The notes beneath the pieces are model-generated. The model saw only the letters and a list, made by a program, of their open reading frames with translations. It did not search any database and was not told the origin of the DNA. A stretch of DNA of 64,000 nucleotides from Rhodococcus sp. Z13 (GTDB lineage: Bacteria; Actinomycetota; Actinomycetes; Mycobacteriales; Mycobacteriaceae): the NCBI RefSeq assembly GCF_025837095.1, contig NZ_CP107551.1, positions 1,222,352 through 1,286,351 of the forward strand. The letters run 5' to 3'. A program made the translations under genes and the position numbers. Position 1 is the first letter of the stretch, and each line of letters opens with the position of its first letter. This document shows positions 43,764 through 54,479 of this stretch, one piece after another.

Positions 43764-44573
43764 ATGCCCGACCTCGACTCGGTCGCCGACGCCCTCTACG
43801 GGCTCGACCCAGGCGACTTCGTGGCCGCGCGTTCCGAGTACGCCGCCGAGGCGCGCAAGGCGGGTGACCGCGAACTGACCGCCGCCATCGGGCGGCTGCG
43901 CAAACCCACGGTCGCGGCGTGGATGGTCAATCTGCTCGCCCGCGAACGCGCCGACGAACTCGCCGCGCTGCTCGACATCGGCGCGGCCCTGCGTACCGCC
44001 CAGCGCCGGCTGTCCGGAAGCGAACTGCGGGCCCTGTCGGACCAGCGCCGCCGGGTGGTCGCCGCGCTGGAGAAGGACGCCGCCCGGCTCGCCGCCCAGC
44101 GGGGCCGCACCGTCTCCGAGGGTGCCCTCCGTGAGGTGGGCCGCACCCTCAACGCCGCGCTCGTCGACCCGGAGGTGGGCGAGCGCGTCCGGCAGGGCCG
44201 GCTCGACGCGATCATCGAGGTCGACGCCTTCGACCTGTCGGCGGTACCGCTCACCGTCGTCCCCGACCGGCCCGAACCGGAGGAGGACGAGGAGCCCGGA
44301 TCCGGGGCCCGCGACGCCGAGATCGACGAGGCCGCCGCCGCGCTGGACGCCGCCCGCGACGCGGCAGTGGAGGCGCGCACCGCGGCCGCGGAAGCCGAGG
44401 ACGAACTCGCCCGCCGCGAGGACGAGGTCGCCGAACTGCGCCGCGCCCTCGAACACGCCGAACAGAAGCGCACATTCGCGCGGCGTGCGGTGACCGAGGC
44501 GAAGAGCAAGGTGGTCGCCACGGAACGCGCCGTGGCCGCAGCCGAGGCGCGACTCGCCCGGGCACGGAACTGA
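43764..44573 (+). CDS. Coiled-coil protein of unknown function
   Basis: A 269-residue protein without signal peptide. The first 140 residues look globular (LYGLDPGDFVAARSEYA, then LRKPTVAAWMVNLLAR), a family common in actinobacteria but unnamed to me; the last 100 residues are an Ala/Glu/Arg coiled coil. ATG 43764 lies 7 nt after TAGGGT (43751-43756) without ribosome site, a leaderless pattern. It converges with the phosphatase-like gene with only 7 nt between stops. Confidence 0.78.
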   Translation: MPDLDSVADALYGLDPGDFVAARSEYAAEARKAGDRELTAAIGRLRKPTVAAWMVNLLARERADELAALLDIGAALRTAQRRLSGSELRALSDQRRRVVAALEKDAARLAAQRGRTVSEGALREVGRTLNAALVDPEVGERVRQGRLDAIIEVDAFDLSAVPLTVVPDRPEPEEDEEPGSGARDAEIDEAAAALDAARDAAVEARTAAAEAEDELARREDEVAELRRALEHAEQKRTFARRAVTEAKSKVVATERAVAAAEARLARARN

Positions 44574-44580
44574 CGCCGCG

Positions 44581-45042
44581 TCAGGCCGTCCGCTCGACGA
44601 ACCGTCGCTGCCAGGGCGTCTCGACCGCGCGCGGATGATAGTGGCGGCGCACGTAGTCGATCGCCTCGGAAGGTGTGAGGCCGTCCACGACGGCGAGGCA
44701 GGCCAGCGCCGTCCCGGTGCGTCCGCGGCCGCGCCCGCACGCGATCTCCACGCGGTACCGCCCGGCCCGCACCCACGCCTCGTACAGGACCTCCCGCGCC
44801 AGATCCGGGTCGCGGGGTGTGCGGAAGTCCGGCCAGCGGATCCAGCGCGACTCCCACTCCATCGGGATCGGGGGACCGGCGAGCAGATACACGCCGAAAT
44901 CGGGGAGCTCCCCTTCCGGAAGCGACCGGTGCAATCCACGCCCGCGGACGAGCCGACCGGACGGCAACCGCAGCACGCCGGTCTCTGCTGGATCCCACTC
45001 GCGTCGCACGGGTGAAAACGTACTCCCCGAAGGCGACGGCAT
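44581..45042 (-). CDS. PTP-like phosphatase
   Basis: A 153-residue protein with the cysteine-phosphatase signature Cys102-x5-Arg108 followed by Thr-Gly (CGRGRGRTG) and an upstream Trp-Pro-Asp (70-72) that fits the acid-donating WPD loop. The residue before Cys102 is Ala instead of the usual His. It is likely a small cytosolic protein-tyrosine or dual-specificity phosphatase; substrate unknown. Start ATG 45042 is the first in frame behind the divergent acetyltransferase promoter. Confidence 0.75.
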   Translation of the reverse strand: MPSPSGSTFSPVRREWDPAETGVLRLPSGRLVRGRGLHRSLPEGELPDFGVYLLAGPPIPMEWESRWIRWPDFRTPRDPDLAREVLYEAWVRAGRYRVEIACGRGRGRTGTALACLAVVDGLTPSEAIDYVRRHYHPRAVETPWQRRFVERTA

Positions 45043-45072
45043 CGCGGTACGCGTATCGCTAGTGTCGGGATC

Positions 45073-46302
45073 ATGACAGAGCGGACCGAACCCGAGATCC
45101 GGATCCTCGACACGGAAGCCGAACTCCGGGAGGCATCGGCCCTGTTCCGTACGGCGATGGTGGGGTTGCCGGCCTGGCCGGAGGTGCCCGACGGCACAGT
45201 GGACCGCTATCTCGAGTCTGGACGCACCTGGGGTGCCTTCCTCGACGGCAGGCTCGTCGGGACCGTCGACGCCACCTCCGGGCGGCTCGTCCTCCCCGGC
45301 GGCGCGCGGGTGCCGCACGCCGCGGTCACCCACATCGGGGTGCTGCCCACCCACACCCGCCGCGGTGTGCTCTCCGGACTCGTGCGCCGGCAGCTGCGCG
45401 ACGCCCGCGACCGCAGTGAGGTCGTCTCCACCCTCCGCGCGTCGGAGGCGGTGATCTACGGCCGGTTCGGTTACGGCGTCGCCTCCCACTCCGTGGCCCT
45501 CGACGTCGAGACCCGGCGGGCGACACTGCGACCCGACGTCCCGGACTCCGGGCCGGTGCGGCTGCTGACCTATCCGGATGCGTGGGATGTGCTGGCGGCG
45601 ATACATTCCCGGCACCTGCCCGACCGGCCGGGCATGATCGACCGGTCGGAGTACTGGTGGAACTCGCGGCGCTGGCGGGCCGACTCGCTCACCGACCCGA
45701 TGTACGTCGCGGTACACGGGGAGCCGGGGGAGGAGAACGGATTCGTTCGCTACCACCCGATCGACACGCAGGCCTGGTTCACCAGCCGCGACCGGACCGT
45801 GGTGGTCGACGACTTCTTCGCACCCACCCCCGACGCCTACGTCGGGCTGCTGCGGTTCCTGCTGGGTCTCGATCTCGTGGACTGTCTGCGGTTCGTGGCG
45901 ACCCCCACCGACGACCCGCTGCCGCTGCTGTTCCACGACGCCCGGGCCGTGCAGGTCCGATCGGTCTCCGATGAGACGTGGCTGCGCATCCTCGACCTCG
46001 ACCGCGTGCTGTCCGCCCGCGCCTACCGCGGGGCCGGGACGGTCACGCTCGCGACGACCGACCGTCTCCTGCCCGAGAACGAGGGCACCTTCGTGATCTC
46101 GCCCTCCGGCGCGGGCCGTACCTCCGGGTCCGCCGACCTGACCGTCGACGTCGCGGACCTCGCCGCGGTGCTGCTCGGCGGGACCACCTGGCGCCGTCTG
46201 GCCGCGGCCGGTCGGGTCCGCGTGCACCGGTCCGGGGCAGTGGACGTCGCCGACATGTTGTTCGCGTGGCCCTGCGCGCCTTTCGCGGGTACGTCCTTCT
46301 GA
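45073..46302 (+). CDS. Eis-family GNAT N-acetyltransferase
   Basis: A 409-residue protein with the Eis architecture: N-terminal GNAT domain (acetyl-CoA motif RRGVLSGLVRRQL near residue 97), a second degenerate GNAT domain (about 165-285) and a C-terminal sterol-carrier-like domain ending in Phe, whose carboxylate is the catalytic base in Eis. Such enzymes acetylate amines of many kinds, aminoglycosides included. ATG 45073 lies 7 nt after TAGTGT (45060-45065), a leaderless pattern. Actual substrates cannot be read from sequence. Confidence 0.87.
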   Translation: MTERTEPEIRILDTEAELREASALFRTAMVGLPAWPEVPDGTVDRYLESGRTWGAFLDGRLVGTVDATSGRLVLPGGARVPHAAVTHIGVLPTHTRRGVLSGLVRRQLRDARDRSEVVSTLRASEAVIYGRFGYGVASHSVALDVETRRATLRPDVPDSGPVRLLTYPDAWDVLAAIHSRHLPDRPGMIDRSEYWWNSRRWRADSLTDPMYVAVHGEPGEENGFVRYHPIDTQAWFTSRDRTVVVDDFFAPTPDAYVGLLRFLLGLDLVDCLRFVATPTDDPLPLLFHDARAVQVRSVSDETWLRILDLDRVLSARAYRGAGTVTLATTDRLLPENEGTFVISPSGAGRTSGSADLTVDVADLAAVLLGGTTWRRLAAAGRVRVHRSGAVDVADMLFAWPCAPFAGTSF

Positions 46303-46430
46303 CCTGAGCCGGTCCTCCGGTGTGTTCGGCTCCCGCCGAAGGCGTGTTTGCCTCCCTCCGAAAGGGGGAACCTCATCGTCGGATCATGCGACGGCCGACA
46401 GCCGTCCCGCCGACCCGAGCGGAGGCCGAT

Positions 46431-47777
46431 ATGAGACGCACGGTGGGTCGGCACCTCACGGTCGCTGCGGTCGCAGTGCTCCTGGCGGCGGGTCCGGTGG
46501 CGTGCGGCAGCGACGACGACGACGGGATCGTCCTGAACTTCTACACCGCCGCCGACGGCGCCGAGCAGTACGCCCAAGCCGCCGAGGTGTGCACGCAGGA
46601 GGCCGCGGGCCGATATCGCGTGCAGCAGCGGACACTTCCGAAGAACGCCGACGATCAGCGCCTGCAGCTGGCCCGCCGTCTCACCGGCGGGGATCCGGGA
46701 CTCGACCTCATGACGCTGGACGTCGTGTGGACCTCGGAGTTCGCCGAGGCCGGCTGGGCGCTGCCGCTGCCCGACGACGTCGCCGTCGCGGTCTCCGAGG
46801 GCACCCTCGCCGGACCGCTCGAATCCGCGACCTGGCAGGACCACCTCTACGCCGCACCGCTCAACACGAACACCCAGTTGCTCTGGTACCGCAAGGATCT
46901 GATGCCCGACGGGCAGCCCCCGGAGACCTGGGACGAGATGATCGAGATCGCGAGCGGGCTCGCCGCGGAGGGTCGCCCCTCGTGGATCGGGGTGCAGGGG
47001 CGGCAGTACGAGGGCCTGATGGTGTGGTTCAACAACCTGCTGTCGAGCGCCGGCGGTTCGGTGGTGGCCGACGACGGTGTCACTGTCACCCTCGCCGACG
47101 GTGATGCGGCGGTGACCGCTCTCGACATCATGAAGCGGGTCGCCACGGCTCCCGGCGCCGATCCCTCCCTGAACCAGGCCGACGAGGCCGCGGTCCGCCT
47201 CGGGATGGAGAGCGGCCGCACCGCCTTCCAGGTCAACTGGCCGTTCGTCCTGCCCGGCATCATCGAGAACGAGGACGCCCTCCCCTTCATCGACGAGAAC
47301 GGCAACGTCACCGCGCAGAACACCGGCAACACGGTCCTGACCGTCGACGGCGAGCAGAACTTCCTTCCCGCACCGTATCCTTCGGTGATCCCCGGCGAAC
47401 CGGCGAAGGTCACGATCGGCGGCTTCAACATCGCCGTCGCCCGCACCAGCACCCACCCCGACCTCGCATTCGAGGCGTTGCAGTGCCTGCGCAACGAGGA
47501 GAACCAGCGCAACAACGCCATCGGCGGCGGTGTACCCCCGACCCTCGCTGCGCTGTACGACGACCCGGAGTTCCAACGGGCCTATCCGGCCTGGCGGGAG
47601 GTCCGCGAAGGATTGGAGAACTCCGCCGTCCGACCGGCTTCGCCTGCCTATCAGAGCATCTCGACGCTGGTGACCGCGACCCTCAACCCGGTCGACAGGA
47701 TCGACCCGCCCCACACCGTCGACGAACTCACCGAGCAGGTGCGCAAGGCAGTCGACTCGGAAGGACTGATCCCGTGA
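46431..47777 (+). CDS. lpqY: Trehalose-binding lipoprotein LpqY
   Basis: A 448-residue family 1 solute-binding protein with signal peptide and lipobox PVAC (Cys25). With SugA, SugB and SugC it recovers trehalose released outside when mycolates are transferred from trehalose monomycolate (established for mycobacteria). ATG 46431 is five bases after GGAGG (46421-46425). The stop overlaps sugA by GTGA. It begins the four-gene operon in the order of Rv1235-Rv1238. Confidence 0.92.
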   Translation: MRRTVGRHLTVAAVAVLLAAGPVACGSDDDDGIVLNFYTAADGAEQYAQAAEVCTQEAAGRYRVQQRTLPKNADDQRLQLARRLTGGDPGLDLMTLDVVWTSEFAEAGWALPLPDDVAVAVSEGTLAGPLESATWQDHLYAAPLNTNTQLLWYRKDLMPDGQPPETWDEMIEIASGLAAEGRPSWIGVQGRQYEGLMVWFNNLLSSAGGSVVADDGVTVTLADGDAAVTALDIMKRVATAPGADPSLNQADEAAVRLGMESGRTAFQVNWPFVLPGIIENEDALPFIDENGNVTAQNTGNTVLTVDGEQNFLPAPYPSVIPGEPAKVTIGGFNIAVARTSTHPDLAFEALQCLRNEENQRNNAIGGGVPPTLAALYDDPEFQRAYPAWREVREGLENSAVRPASPAYQSISTLVTATLNPVDRIDPPHTVDELTEQVRKAVDSEGLIP

Positions 47778-48724
47778 CCGCCGTCGAACCGCGACCCTCC
47801 GACGACACCGCAGCACCTCCTCCGAGGAAGAGGAAAGCGGCGCTGTCCGAAGGGAAGAAGGCCGAGCGTCGCCTCGGGCTGCTGCTCGTCGCACCCGCGG
47901 CGCTCGTGATGGTCGCGGTGACGGCCTATCCGGTGGTGTACGCGATCTGGCTGAGCCTGCAGCGCTACGACCTCCGCTTCCCCGACGATCGCCGGTTCGT
48001 GGGGCTGTCCAATTACGTCGCGGTGCTGAGTGACGGGTTCTGGTGGCAGGCCTTCTTCGTCACCGCGATCCTCACGATCGTCTCCGTGGCGATCGAATTC
48101 GTCCTCGGCCTGGCGATCGCACTGGTCATGCACCGCACCATCGTCGGCAAGGGCCTGGTGCGCACCGTGGTGCTCATCCCGTACGGAATCGTCACCGTCG
48201 CCGCCGCATACAGCTGGTACTACGCGTGGACCCCCGGAACCGGCTATCTCGCGAACCTGCTGCCCGACGGCAGTGCGCCGCTGACGGATCAGATCCCGTC
48301 GCTGGTGATCATCGTCTTCGCCGAGGTGTGGAAGACCACGCCGTTCATGGCGCTGCTGCTGCTCGCCGGACTCGCGCTGGTGCCCGACGATCTGCTCAAG
48401 GCCGCGCAGGTGGACGGGGCGGGTTCGTGGACCCGCCTGGTGCGCATCATCGTACCGCTGATGAAGCCCGCCATCCTCGTGGCGTTGCTGTTCCGCACCC
48501 TCGACGCCTTCCGCATCTTCGACAACATCTACGTGCTCACCCGCGGGTCGAACGGCACCGGCTCGGTGTCGATCCTCGGCTACGACAACCTGTTCAAGGC
48601 CTTCAATCTCGGGATCGGATCGGCCATCAGCGTGCTGATCTTCCTGTGCGTCGCGCTCATCGCATTCGTGTTCATCAAGCTGTTCGGCGCCTCGGCACCC
48701 GGCTCGGACGAAGGGGGACAGTGA
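47774..48724 (+). CDS. sugA: Trehalose ABC permease SugA
   Basis: A 316-residue MalF-type permease subunit with a charged N-terminal tail and about six transmembrane helices. The EAA coupling loop reads [20 protein letters not shown] (about residues 213-232). It is coupled to lpqY by GTGA and its stop shares one base with the sugB start (TGATG). Confidence 0.93.
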   Translation: MTAVEPRPSDDTAAPPPRKRKAALSEGKKAERRLGLLLVAPAALVMVAVTAYPVVYAIWLSLQRYDLRFPDDRRFVGLSNYVAVLSDGFWWQAFFVTAILTIVSVAIEFVLGLAIALVMHRTIVGKGLVRTVVLIPYGIVTVAAAYSWYYAWTPGTGYLANLLPDGSAPLTDQIPSLVIIVFAEVWKTTPFMALLLLAGLALVPDDLLKAAQVDGAGSWTRLVRIIVPLMKPAILVALLFRTLDAFRIFDNIYVLTRGSNGTGSVSILGYDNLFKAFNLGIGSAISVLIFLCVALIAFVFIKLFGASAPGSDEGGQ

Positions 48725-49554
48725 TGGCCGAGACCAGGCGGCGCACCCTGTCGTGGTCGGCGGTGAACCTGCTCGTGCTGCTCTACGCGCTGATCCCGGT
48801 GCTGTGGATCGCGAGCCTGTCGTTCAAACCGCCCGGCACGATCCAGGACGGGCGGTTCGTCCCGCAGGAGTGGACCCTCGACAACTACCGCGGCATCCTC
48901 CGCACCGACGCGTTCACCAGCGCCCTGATCAACTCCATCGGCATCGGCCTCATCGCCACCTTCGTCGCGGTGATCCTCGGGACGATGGCCGCCTACGCGA
49001 TCGCCCGGCTCGACTTCCCGGGCAAGAAGGTCCTCGTCGGCGTGGCACTGCTCATCGCGATGTTCCCCCAGATCTCGCTCGTGAGCCCGCTGTTCGAGAT
49101 CATGCGCGGCCTCGGGCTGTTCGACACCTGGATGGCCCTGATCCTGCCGTACATCACGTTCTCGCTGCCGCTCGCGATCTACACGCTCTCGGCCTTCTTC
49201 AAGGAGATTCCCTGGGAACTGGAGAAGGCCGCGAAGATGGACGGCGCAACCCCCGCACAGGCCTTCCGCAAGGTCGTCGCTCCGCTCGCCGCACCGGGCA
49301 TCATCACCGCCGGCATCCTCGTGTTCATCTTCTGCTGGAACGACCTGCTGTTCGCCATCTCGCTCACGTCCACGGAACGGTCGATCACCGCTCCGGCCGC
49401 GATCGCGAACTTCACCGGCGCCTCGCAGTTCGAGGAACCCACGGGATCGATCGCGGCCGCGGCCGTGGTCATCACGATCCCCATCATCGTGTTCGTGCTG
49501 ATCTTCCAGCGTCGTATCGTCGCCGGCCTGACCTCCGGCGCAGTGAAGGGGTGA
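48724..49554 (+). CDS. sugB: Trehalose ABC permease SugB
   Basis: A 276-residue MalG-type permease subunit with six transmembrane helices and the EAA loop [20 protein letters not shown]. It pairs with SugA in the membrane. The start overlaps the sugA stop by one base. Confidence 0.93.
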   Translation: MAETRRRTLSWSAVNLLVLLYALIPVLWIASLSFKPPGTIQDGRFVPQEWTLDNYRGILRTDAFTSALINSIGIGLIATFVAVILGTMAAYAIARLDFPGKKVLVGVALLIAMFPQISLVSPLFEIMRGLGLFDTWMALILPYITFSLPLAIYTLSAFFKEIPWELEKAAKMDGATPAQAFRKVVAPLAAPGIITAGILVFIFCWNDLLFAISLTSTERSITAPAAIANFTGASQFEEPTGSIAAAAVVITIPIIVFVLIFQRRIVAGLTSGAVKG

Positions 49555-49559
49555 GTGCC

Positions 49560-50726
<1,167 letters not shown>

Positions 50727-50744
50727 CCGGATCCACCGAAGTCG

Positions 50745-51590
50745 TCAGCGGGGAGCGCGGCCCCGCAGTTCGTCGACGATCTCCTCGTTCCACACGTGCC
50801 GGCGCACCAGCCGGTACCGTTCGCCCGCGATCCACAGGTAGACCTCGGCGTCGGTGCGCGAGGGCAGCATGTCCGCGCGGCGGGCCATCGCGACGACGGG
50901 CACGAACTCCTCCTCGTACCAGCGCCGCGCGACCTCCTCGCGGGTGAGGTACTCGCCGAGTTCCTGCATGAGCCGGTACCCCCACGCCTCGACGGTCTCG
51001 GCCAGCTCGGCGTAACCCCACGGGTCGGCGACACGGATCGCGTCCTGCGTCGCACCGGAGAGGGGAACCCGGCCGAGGAACATCCGGAAGTGGTCCTTGC
51101 GGACGAGATCGGACCGGCCGTGGATGCCCTCCGGCGGCACCTTGGTGGCGACCTCGGTGACGTATGCGTCGATGGTGCGGTCGCCCTGCGCGCAGGCGAT
51201 GGACACGCGGTGGTGCCCGTCCTGCACGAAGTGCATCGAGCCCACCCGGTAGACGGAGATCGGCGGCATGGCTTCGCCGCGGCGCCGGGCCGCGGCGATC
51301 CGTTCCCAGCGTTCCCGCAGCCGCGCCGAGGTGGGCCGGAACCGGCGGTCGAAGTCGTCGGCGCGGTCGACGCTGCCCACGATGGAGTCGACGTCGATGA
51401 TCTGCAGTCCGAGTCGCCGTTCGCCGAGCCGGCCGAGCGCCGCGACGACGTCGTCGAAGGGCAGCACCGTGTTCACGTCGGCGGGTTCGCGGCGCAGCCA
51501 CGTGATCAGCCGCGCGTACTCCGCACGCCGCCGCTGCCGGGCGAAGTCGTCGCCGGCGTCGGAGACCGGAAACCCGGTGTCACGAGCCAC
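50745..51590 (-). CDS. ParB/sulfiredoxin-like protein
   Basis: A 281-residue protein with a ParB/Srx-like fold: IDVDSIVGSVDR, a helical stretch, then PPISVYRVGSMHFVQDGHHRVSIA (the DGHHR motif replaces the ParB nucleotide-binding GERR loop), followed by a helical C-terminal half. It lacks the ParB DNA-binding helix-turn-helix signature that I would expect, so a chromosome role is doubtful. GTG 51590 follows TACGGT by six bases (leaderless pattern). It converges with sugC, 18 nt apart. Not in the mycobacterial order. Confidence 0.7.
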   Translation of the reverse strand: MARDTGFPVSDAGDDFARQRRRAEYARLITWLRREPADVNTVLPFDDVVAALGRLGERRLGLQIIDVDSIVGSVDRADDFDRRFRPTSARLRERWERIAAARRRGEAMPPISVYRVGSMHFVQDGHHRVSIACAQGDRTIDAYVTEVATKVPPEGIHGRSDLVRKDHFRMFLGRVPLSGATQDAIRVADPWGYAELAETVEAWGYRLMQELGEYLTREEVARRWYEEEFVPVVAMARRADMLPSRTDAEVYLWIAGERYRLVRRHVWNEEIVDELRGRAPR

Positions 51591-51663
51591 GCTTCGACCG
51601 TACCCACCGCACCCCGGAGGCGGTCGGAAATCACGACGGCCGCGATGACGCTAGATTGCAGGA

Positions 51664-52254
51664 GTGACCGACGCAGTGCTTTCCGCAGTTCGCGCCCACC
51701 TCACCGACCACCTGTCCGCGCCGGGGGACCCGGAACCCGAAGCGGCCTCGGTGACCTTCCTCGGTCTCGAACCGATCGAGGTCCTGCGTTTCCGTGGCTC
51801 GGATCTCCTGCGGTACGCGACGCTCGGGTGCTCACGCCACCCCATGAGCGACCCCACGGCGATGGTCGCCGACCCCAGCCGCGGTCCCCGCGCGGAGTTG
51901 CTGCTCACCGTCCGCGACCACGAGGGTGTCACCAACGGCGTGCACCGGGCCCTGGCGGTGCTCGCAGCCCTGCCCGCGGTGGAGGGCGTGGTGCTCACCG
52001 ACGACGCGCTGCTCGACCTCGGTGAGCCGCTGTGGCGGGGAGCGCCGTTCACCGCCGTGCTGCTCGAGCCCGCCGACGTGCCCGACCTCGACCTCCCCGA
52101 GCCCGCCGACCCGGTGTGCTTCTTCGAGGCCCGGCCGATCACCGGCACGGAGGCGGCGTGGAAGCGGCTCAAGGGCACTCCGGCGCTGCGGGAGGCCTGG
52201 GAGGAGGCGGGGATCGACCTCAGCGATCCTCGCCGCGCGCAGGCGCGTTTGTGA
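51664..52254 (+). CDS. Suppressor-of-fused (SUFU) domain protein
   Basis: A 196-residue single-domain protein of the bacterial SUFU family, with the conserved block LLRYATLGCSRHPMSDP and LLLTVRD. Many bacterial members act as immunity proteins or in unknown pairs; no toxin is adjacent. GTG 51664 follows TAGATT (51652-51657) by six bases and GGAG is too close to act as ribosome site, so the message is probably leaderless. The last codons lie in a 27-bp tandem repeat, so the C-terminus may vary between strains. Confidence 0.78.
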   Translation: MTDAVLSAVRAHLTDHLSAPGDPEPEAASVTFLGLEPIEVLRFRGSDLLRYATLGCSRHPMSDPTAMVADPSRGPRAELLLTVRDHEGVTNGVHRALAVLAALPAVEGVVLTDDALLDLGEPLWRGAPFTAVLLEPADVPDLDLPEPADPVCFFEARPITGTEAAWKRLKGTPALREAWEEAGIDLSDPRRAQARL

Positions 52255-52309
52255 CACCGCCGCGCGCAGACGCGTTTGTGACACCGCCGCGCGCAGGCGC
52301 GTTTGTGAC
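52231..52309. repeat. 27-bp tandem repeat, three copies
   Basis: Units 52231-52257, 52258-52284 and 52285-52309 (the last two bases short) are identical except for one G-to-A change in the second. The first copy holds the SUFU stop codon. Each unit contains a CGCGC/GCGCG self-complementary core. The array has no spacers, so it is not a CRISPR. Confidence 0.9.
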
Positions 52310-52673
52310 CGGCTGGAGAAGCGTGCGGTCCGTGCGCCCCACGACCATCGGCAGATCGGCGGAGGTCCGCACCCCCGGCGGAGCGGCGACCACGTCCACC
52401 CCGAGGTTGTCGGTGACCATGCGCACCGCCTGGCGGTAGCCGCCGTCGAGCAGGCCGAGCATCGGCCCGGCGGCCGCCTCGTCCCGCCCGCTTCGCAGGC
52501 GGCGTTCATCCGGTCGAGTTCGGCCCCGGTCGGATGGAACCAGCCGACGGGGGTGACGATGTTCTTGCCCGACCGCAGCAGCTGTTCGACCTCCCGGCCG
52601 CGGGGGACGAGCGGCGCGTACATCACGGCGTCGGCGTCCAGCGCGAGGATCTCCTGCACGTCGGAGGTGTTCG
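52255..52673. other. Gene-free stretch with repeats and a broken gene
   Basis: Between the SUFU stop and the GT-C-like gene stop there is no intact gene. The interval holds two and a bit copies of the 27-bp repeat and the remnant annotated as a pseudogene. This reads as a site of recombination or gene loss. Confidence 0.7.
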
Positions 52674-52680
52674 TCAGTTC
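52310..52680 (-). pseudogene. Remnant of a DapB-like NAD(P)-dependent amine/carbonyl dehydrogenase
   Basis: Read on the minus strand, one frame (52680 to about 52490) gives a Rossmann-domain piece (VQEILALDADAVMYAPL, then GKNIVTPVGWFHP) and a second frame (from about 52475 to 52312) gives GPMLGLLDGGYRQAVRMV. Both pieces occur in this order in actinobacterial dihydrodipicolinate-reductase-like proteins, but roughly 60 residues between them, the N-terminal nucleotide motif and the C-terminus are missing. So the gene has a 5' truncation, an internal deletion with frame change and a 3' end replaced by the 27-bp repeats. Family assignment is from memory of motifs. Confidence 0.62.
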
Positions 52681-54479
52681 CGTGGGACGACCACGCCCAG
52701 TGCCCCGCCGTCGACGCACACCGTGGTGCCGGACGCCGTCACCTGCAGCGCCGGCCCGTCGCCCGACAGCCGCACGTACACCGTCCCGAGTCCCTCGGTG
52801 ACCGGGACGGTGACGGTCTCGTGCCCGGGGAAACCCACGTCGAGGGTGCCGTCGCGCGCGGCGAGATGGTTCAGTTGCACCGTCCATTCCCAGTCGCCCG
52901 CCGGGGAATCGAGGGGCAGCGCGGTCACGGCGCCCTCGCCGATCCGGTGCCCGCAGCCCGGCTCGGTTCCGGGGCGCAGGGTGCGCAGCGAGAACAGGTC
53001 GGCGGGAACGCGGTCGCCGCGGTCGTCGAGCACCCACAACTCGGTGGTGTGCTCCCCGATGTCGGACCGTCCGGGCAACGCCGAGAACACCGACCCGATC
53101 AGGTTGTGCGGGTGGGTCACCGGCAGCAGGATCCACACCGAGACCGGCTGGTCGAACAGCGCGAGGTCGGGCCGGGCGGTGAGCGCGGCCTGCGCGCGGG
53201 CCAGATAGTCGCCGGTCGGGTTGTCCACCCAGCTGCGCGCGAAGGTGAACGTCGACCACAGCGAACCGGCCGTGAACACCGCCGCGCACACGACGGTCAC
53301 GGCCCGCGTGTACCGGGACGGGATCCGGGTGGGAGCCTCCCGGGCTGGGGCGCGCAGGATCAGCGCCGCGGCGATCGCGACAACGACCGACGAGTCCGCG
53401 AAGTAGCGCAGGGTCTGCGCCAGTTCGTAGGTGGTCTCCGGCCCGAATCGGGTGCAGATCATCGCCGCCAGGGAGGCGAGCACGTAGGCGATCGCCGCGA
53501 GCCACACCGCGCCGGTCCGCCTACGCCGCCGCAGGCTCCATCCGGCCGCGACGAGCACCGCCACCCACGCCGCGACGACGAGCACGGCCGGGGGATCGGC
53601 CCAGGGCGGGCTCGGGTTCCACCGTTCCCACCGCCACGGTCCACCCAGCAGCGACGGCAGCAGCCCGTACGACAGGCCGTGGTTCGTCAGCCCGTCGACC
53701 ATCGACCAGGGCGGCACCCCGAACCGCGACGACACCGTGCTCGTGTAACCGGCCGCCCACACGGCCAGGAGCGCGCCGGTGCCCACCCACAGCGGGCGTG
53801 CGTGACGCCAGGCGTACCGGACCGGGCGGGCGACGCCGTCCACATGTGCCGACAGTGCCACCGTGGCGAACGCGGTGAACGGCACCACGACGGCCTTCTC
53901 GAAGAACATCAGCGCGACCGCCGAGACGAGCACCGCGCTCACCAGATGCCGTCGCCGCCCGGTGCGGGAGTACCGCAGGGCGTCGCCCGCGACCCACGCC
54001 AGCGCCGCCTGCAGGGGCAGTGCGTTGAGCCCGGCCGCCCACCAGGCGAACGCCGGCAGCGTGAGCGGGGTGAACAGGTAGAACAGCAGCGGCCCCCACA
54101 GCGCGCGCCGCGGTCCCAGCAGCAGCCACAGCACGCGCAGTACCGCCAGCGACGCGAGCACCTGTCCCGCCACCAGCGTCACCGCGGCCGGCCACCACTG
54201 CAGCGGTGCCAGCGCCGTGAGCACCCCGGCGACGAGGAACGCGGCGGGCATGAGGTGCCCGTCGTGGTCGTAGCGCAGGAACTCCTCGGACAGCAGCGGA
54301 TACGACCCGGCCCGTCCGACGAGGATCAGGTCGTCCCAGTAGAAGTCGCCCGAGACGGCGACCGCCGCGCGTGCGACGGTCTGGACCGCGACGAGCAGCA
54401 GGGCGACGGTGAGCACCCGCTGCGGGGACACCGGCCGGCACAGGGCCGGCGGAAGACGGTCGAGCAGGCCGGTCGTCAC
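52674..54479 (-). CDS. Large multi-pass membrane protein, GT-C glycosyltransferase-like
   Basis: A 601-residue protein with about 11 transmembrane helices and a soluble C-terminal domain of about 130 residues rich in beta strands. Directly after the first helix an outer loop has Asp49-Asp50 (FYWDDLIL), the kind of acidic pair that GT-C lipid-sugar transferases use, but no close family name is evident to me. GTG 54479 overlaps the corA stop by GTGA, so translation is coupled to corA. It ends at the remnant gene. An arabinogalactan or glycolipid role is only a guess. Confidence 0.72.
   Translation of the reverse strand: MTTGLLDRLPPALCRPVSPQRVLTVALLLVAVQTVARAAVAVSGDFYWDDLILVGRAGSYPLLSEEFLRYDHDGHLMPAAFLVAGVLTALAPLQWWPAAVTLVAGQVLASLAVLRVLWLLLGPRRALWGPLLFYLFTPLTLPAFAWWAAGLNALPLQAALAWVAGDALRYSRTGRRRHLVSAVLVSAVALMFFEKAVVVPFTAFATVALSAHVDGVARPVRYAWRHARPLWVGTGALLAVWAAGYTSTVSSRFGVPPWSMVDGLTNHGLSYGLLPSLLGGPWRWERWNPSPPWADPPAVLVVAAWVAVLVAAGWSLRRRRRTGAVWLAAIAYVLASLAAMICTRFGPETTYELAQTLRYFADSSVVVAIAAALILRAPAREAPTRIPSRYTRAVTVVCAAVFTAGSLWSTFTFARSWVDNPTGDYLARAQAALTARPDLALFDQPVSVWILLPVTHPHNLIGSVFSALPGRSDIGEHTTELWVLDDRGDRVPADLFSLRTLRPGTEPGCGHRIGEGAVTALPLDSPAGDWEWTVQLNHLAARDGTLDVGFPGHETVTVPVTEGLGTVYVRLSGDGPALQVTASGTTVCVDGGALGVVVPRN

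Noticed and set aside
52231-52309. CRISPR array
   Set aside because: The three 27-bp units are contiguous with no spacers and no cas genes are in the window.
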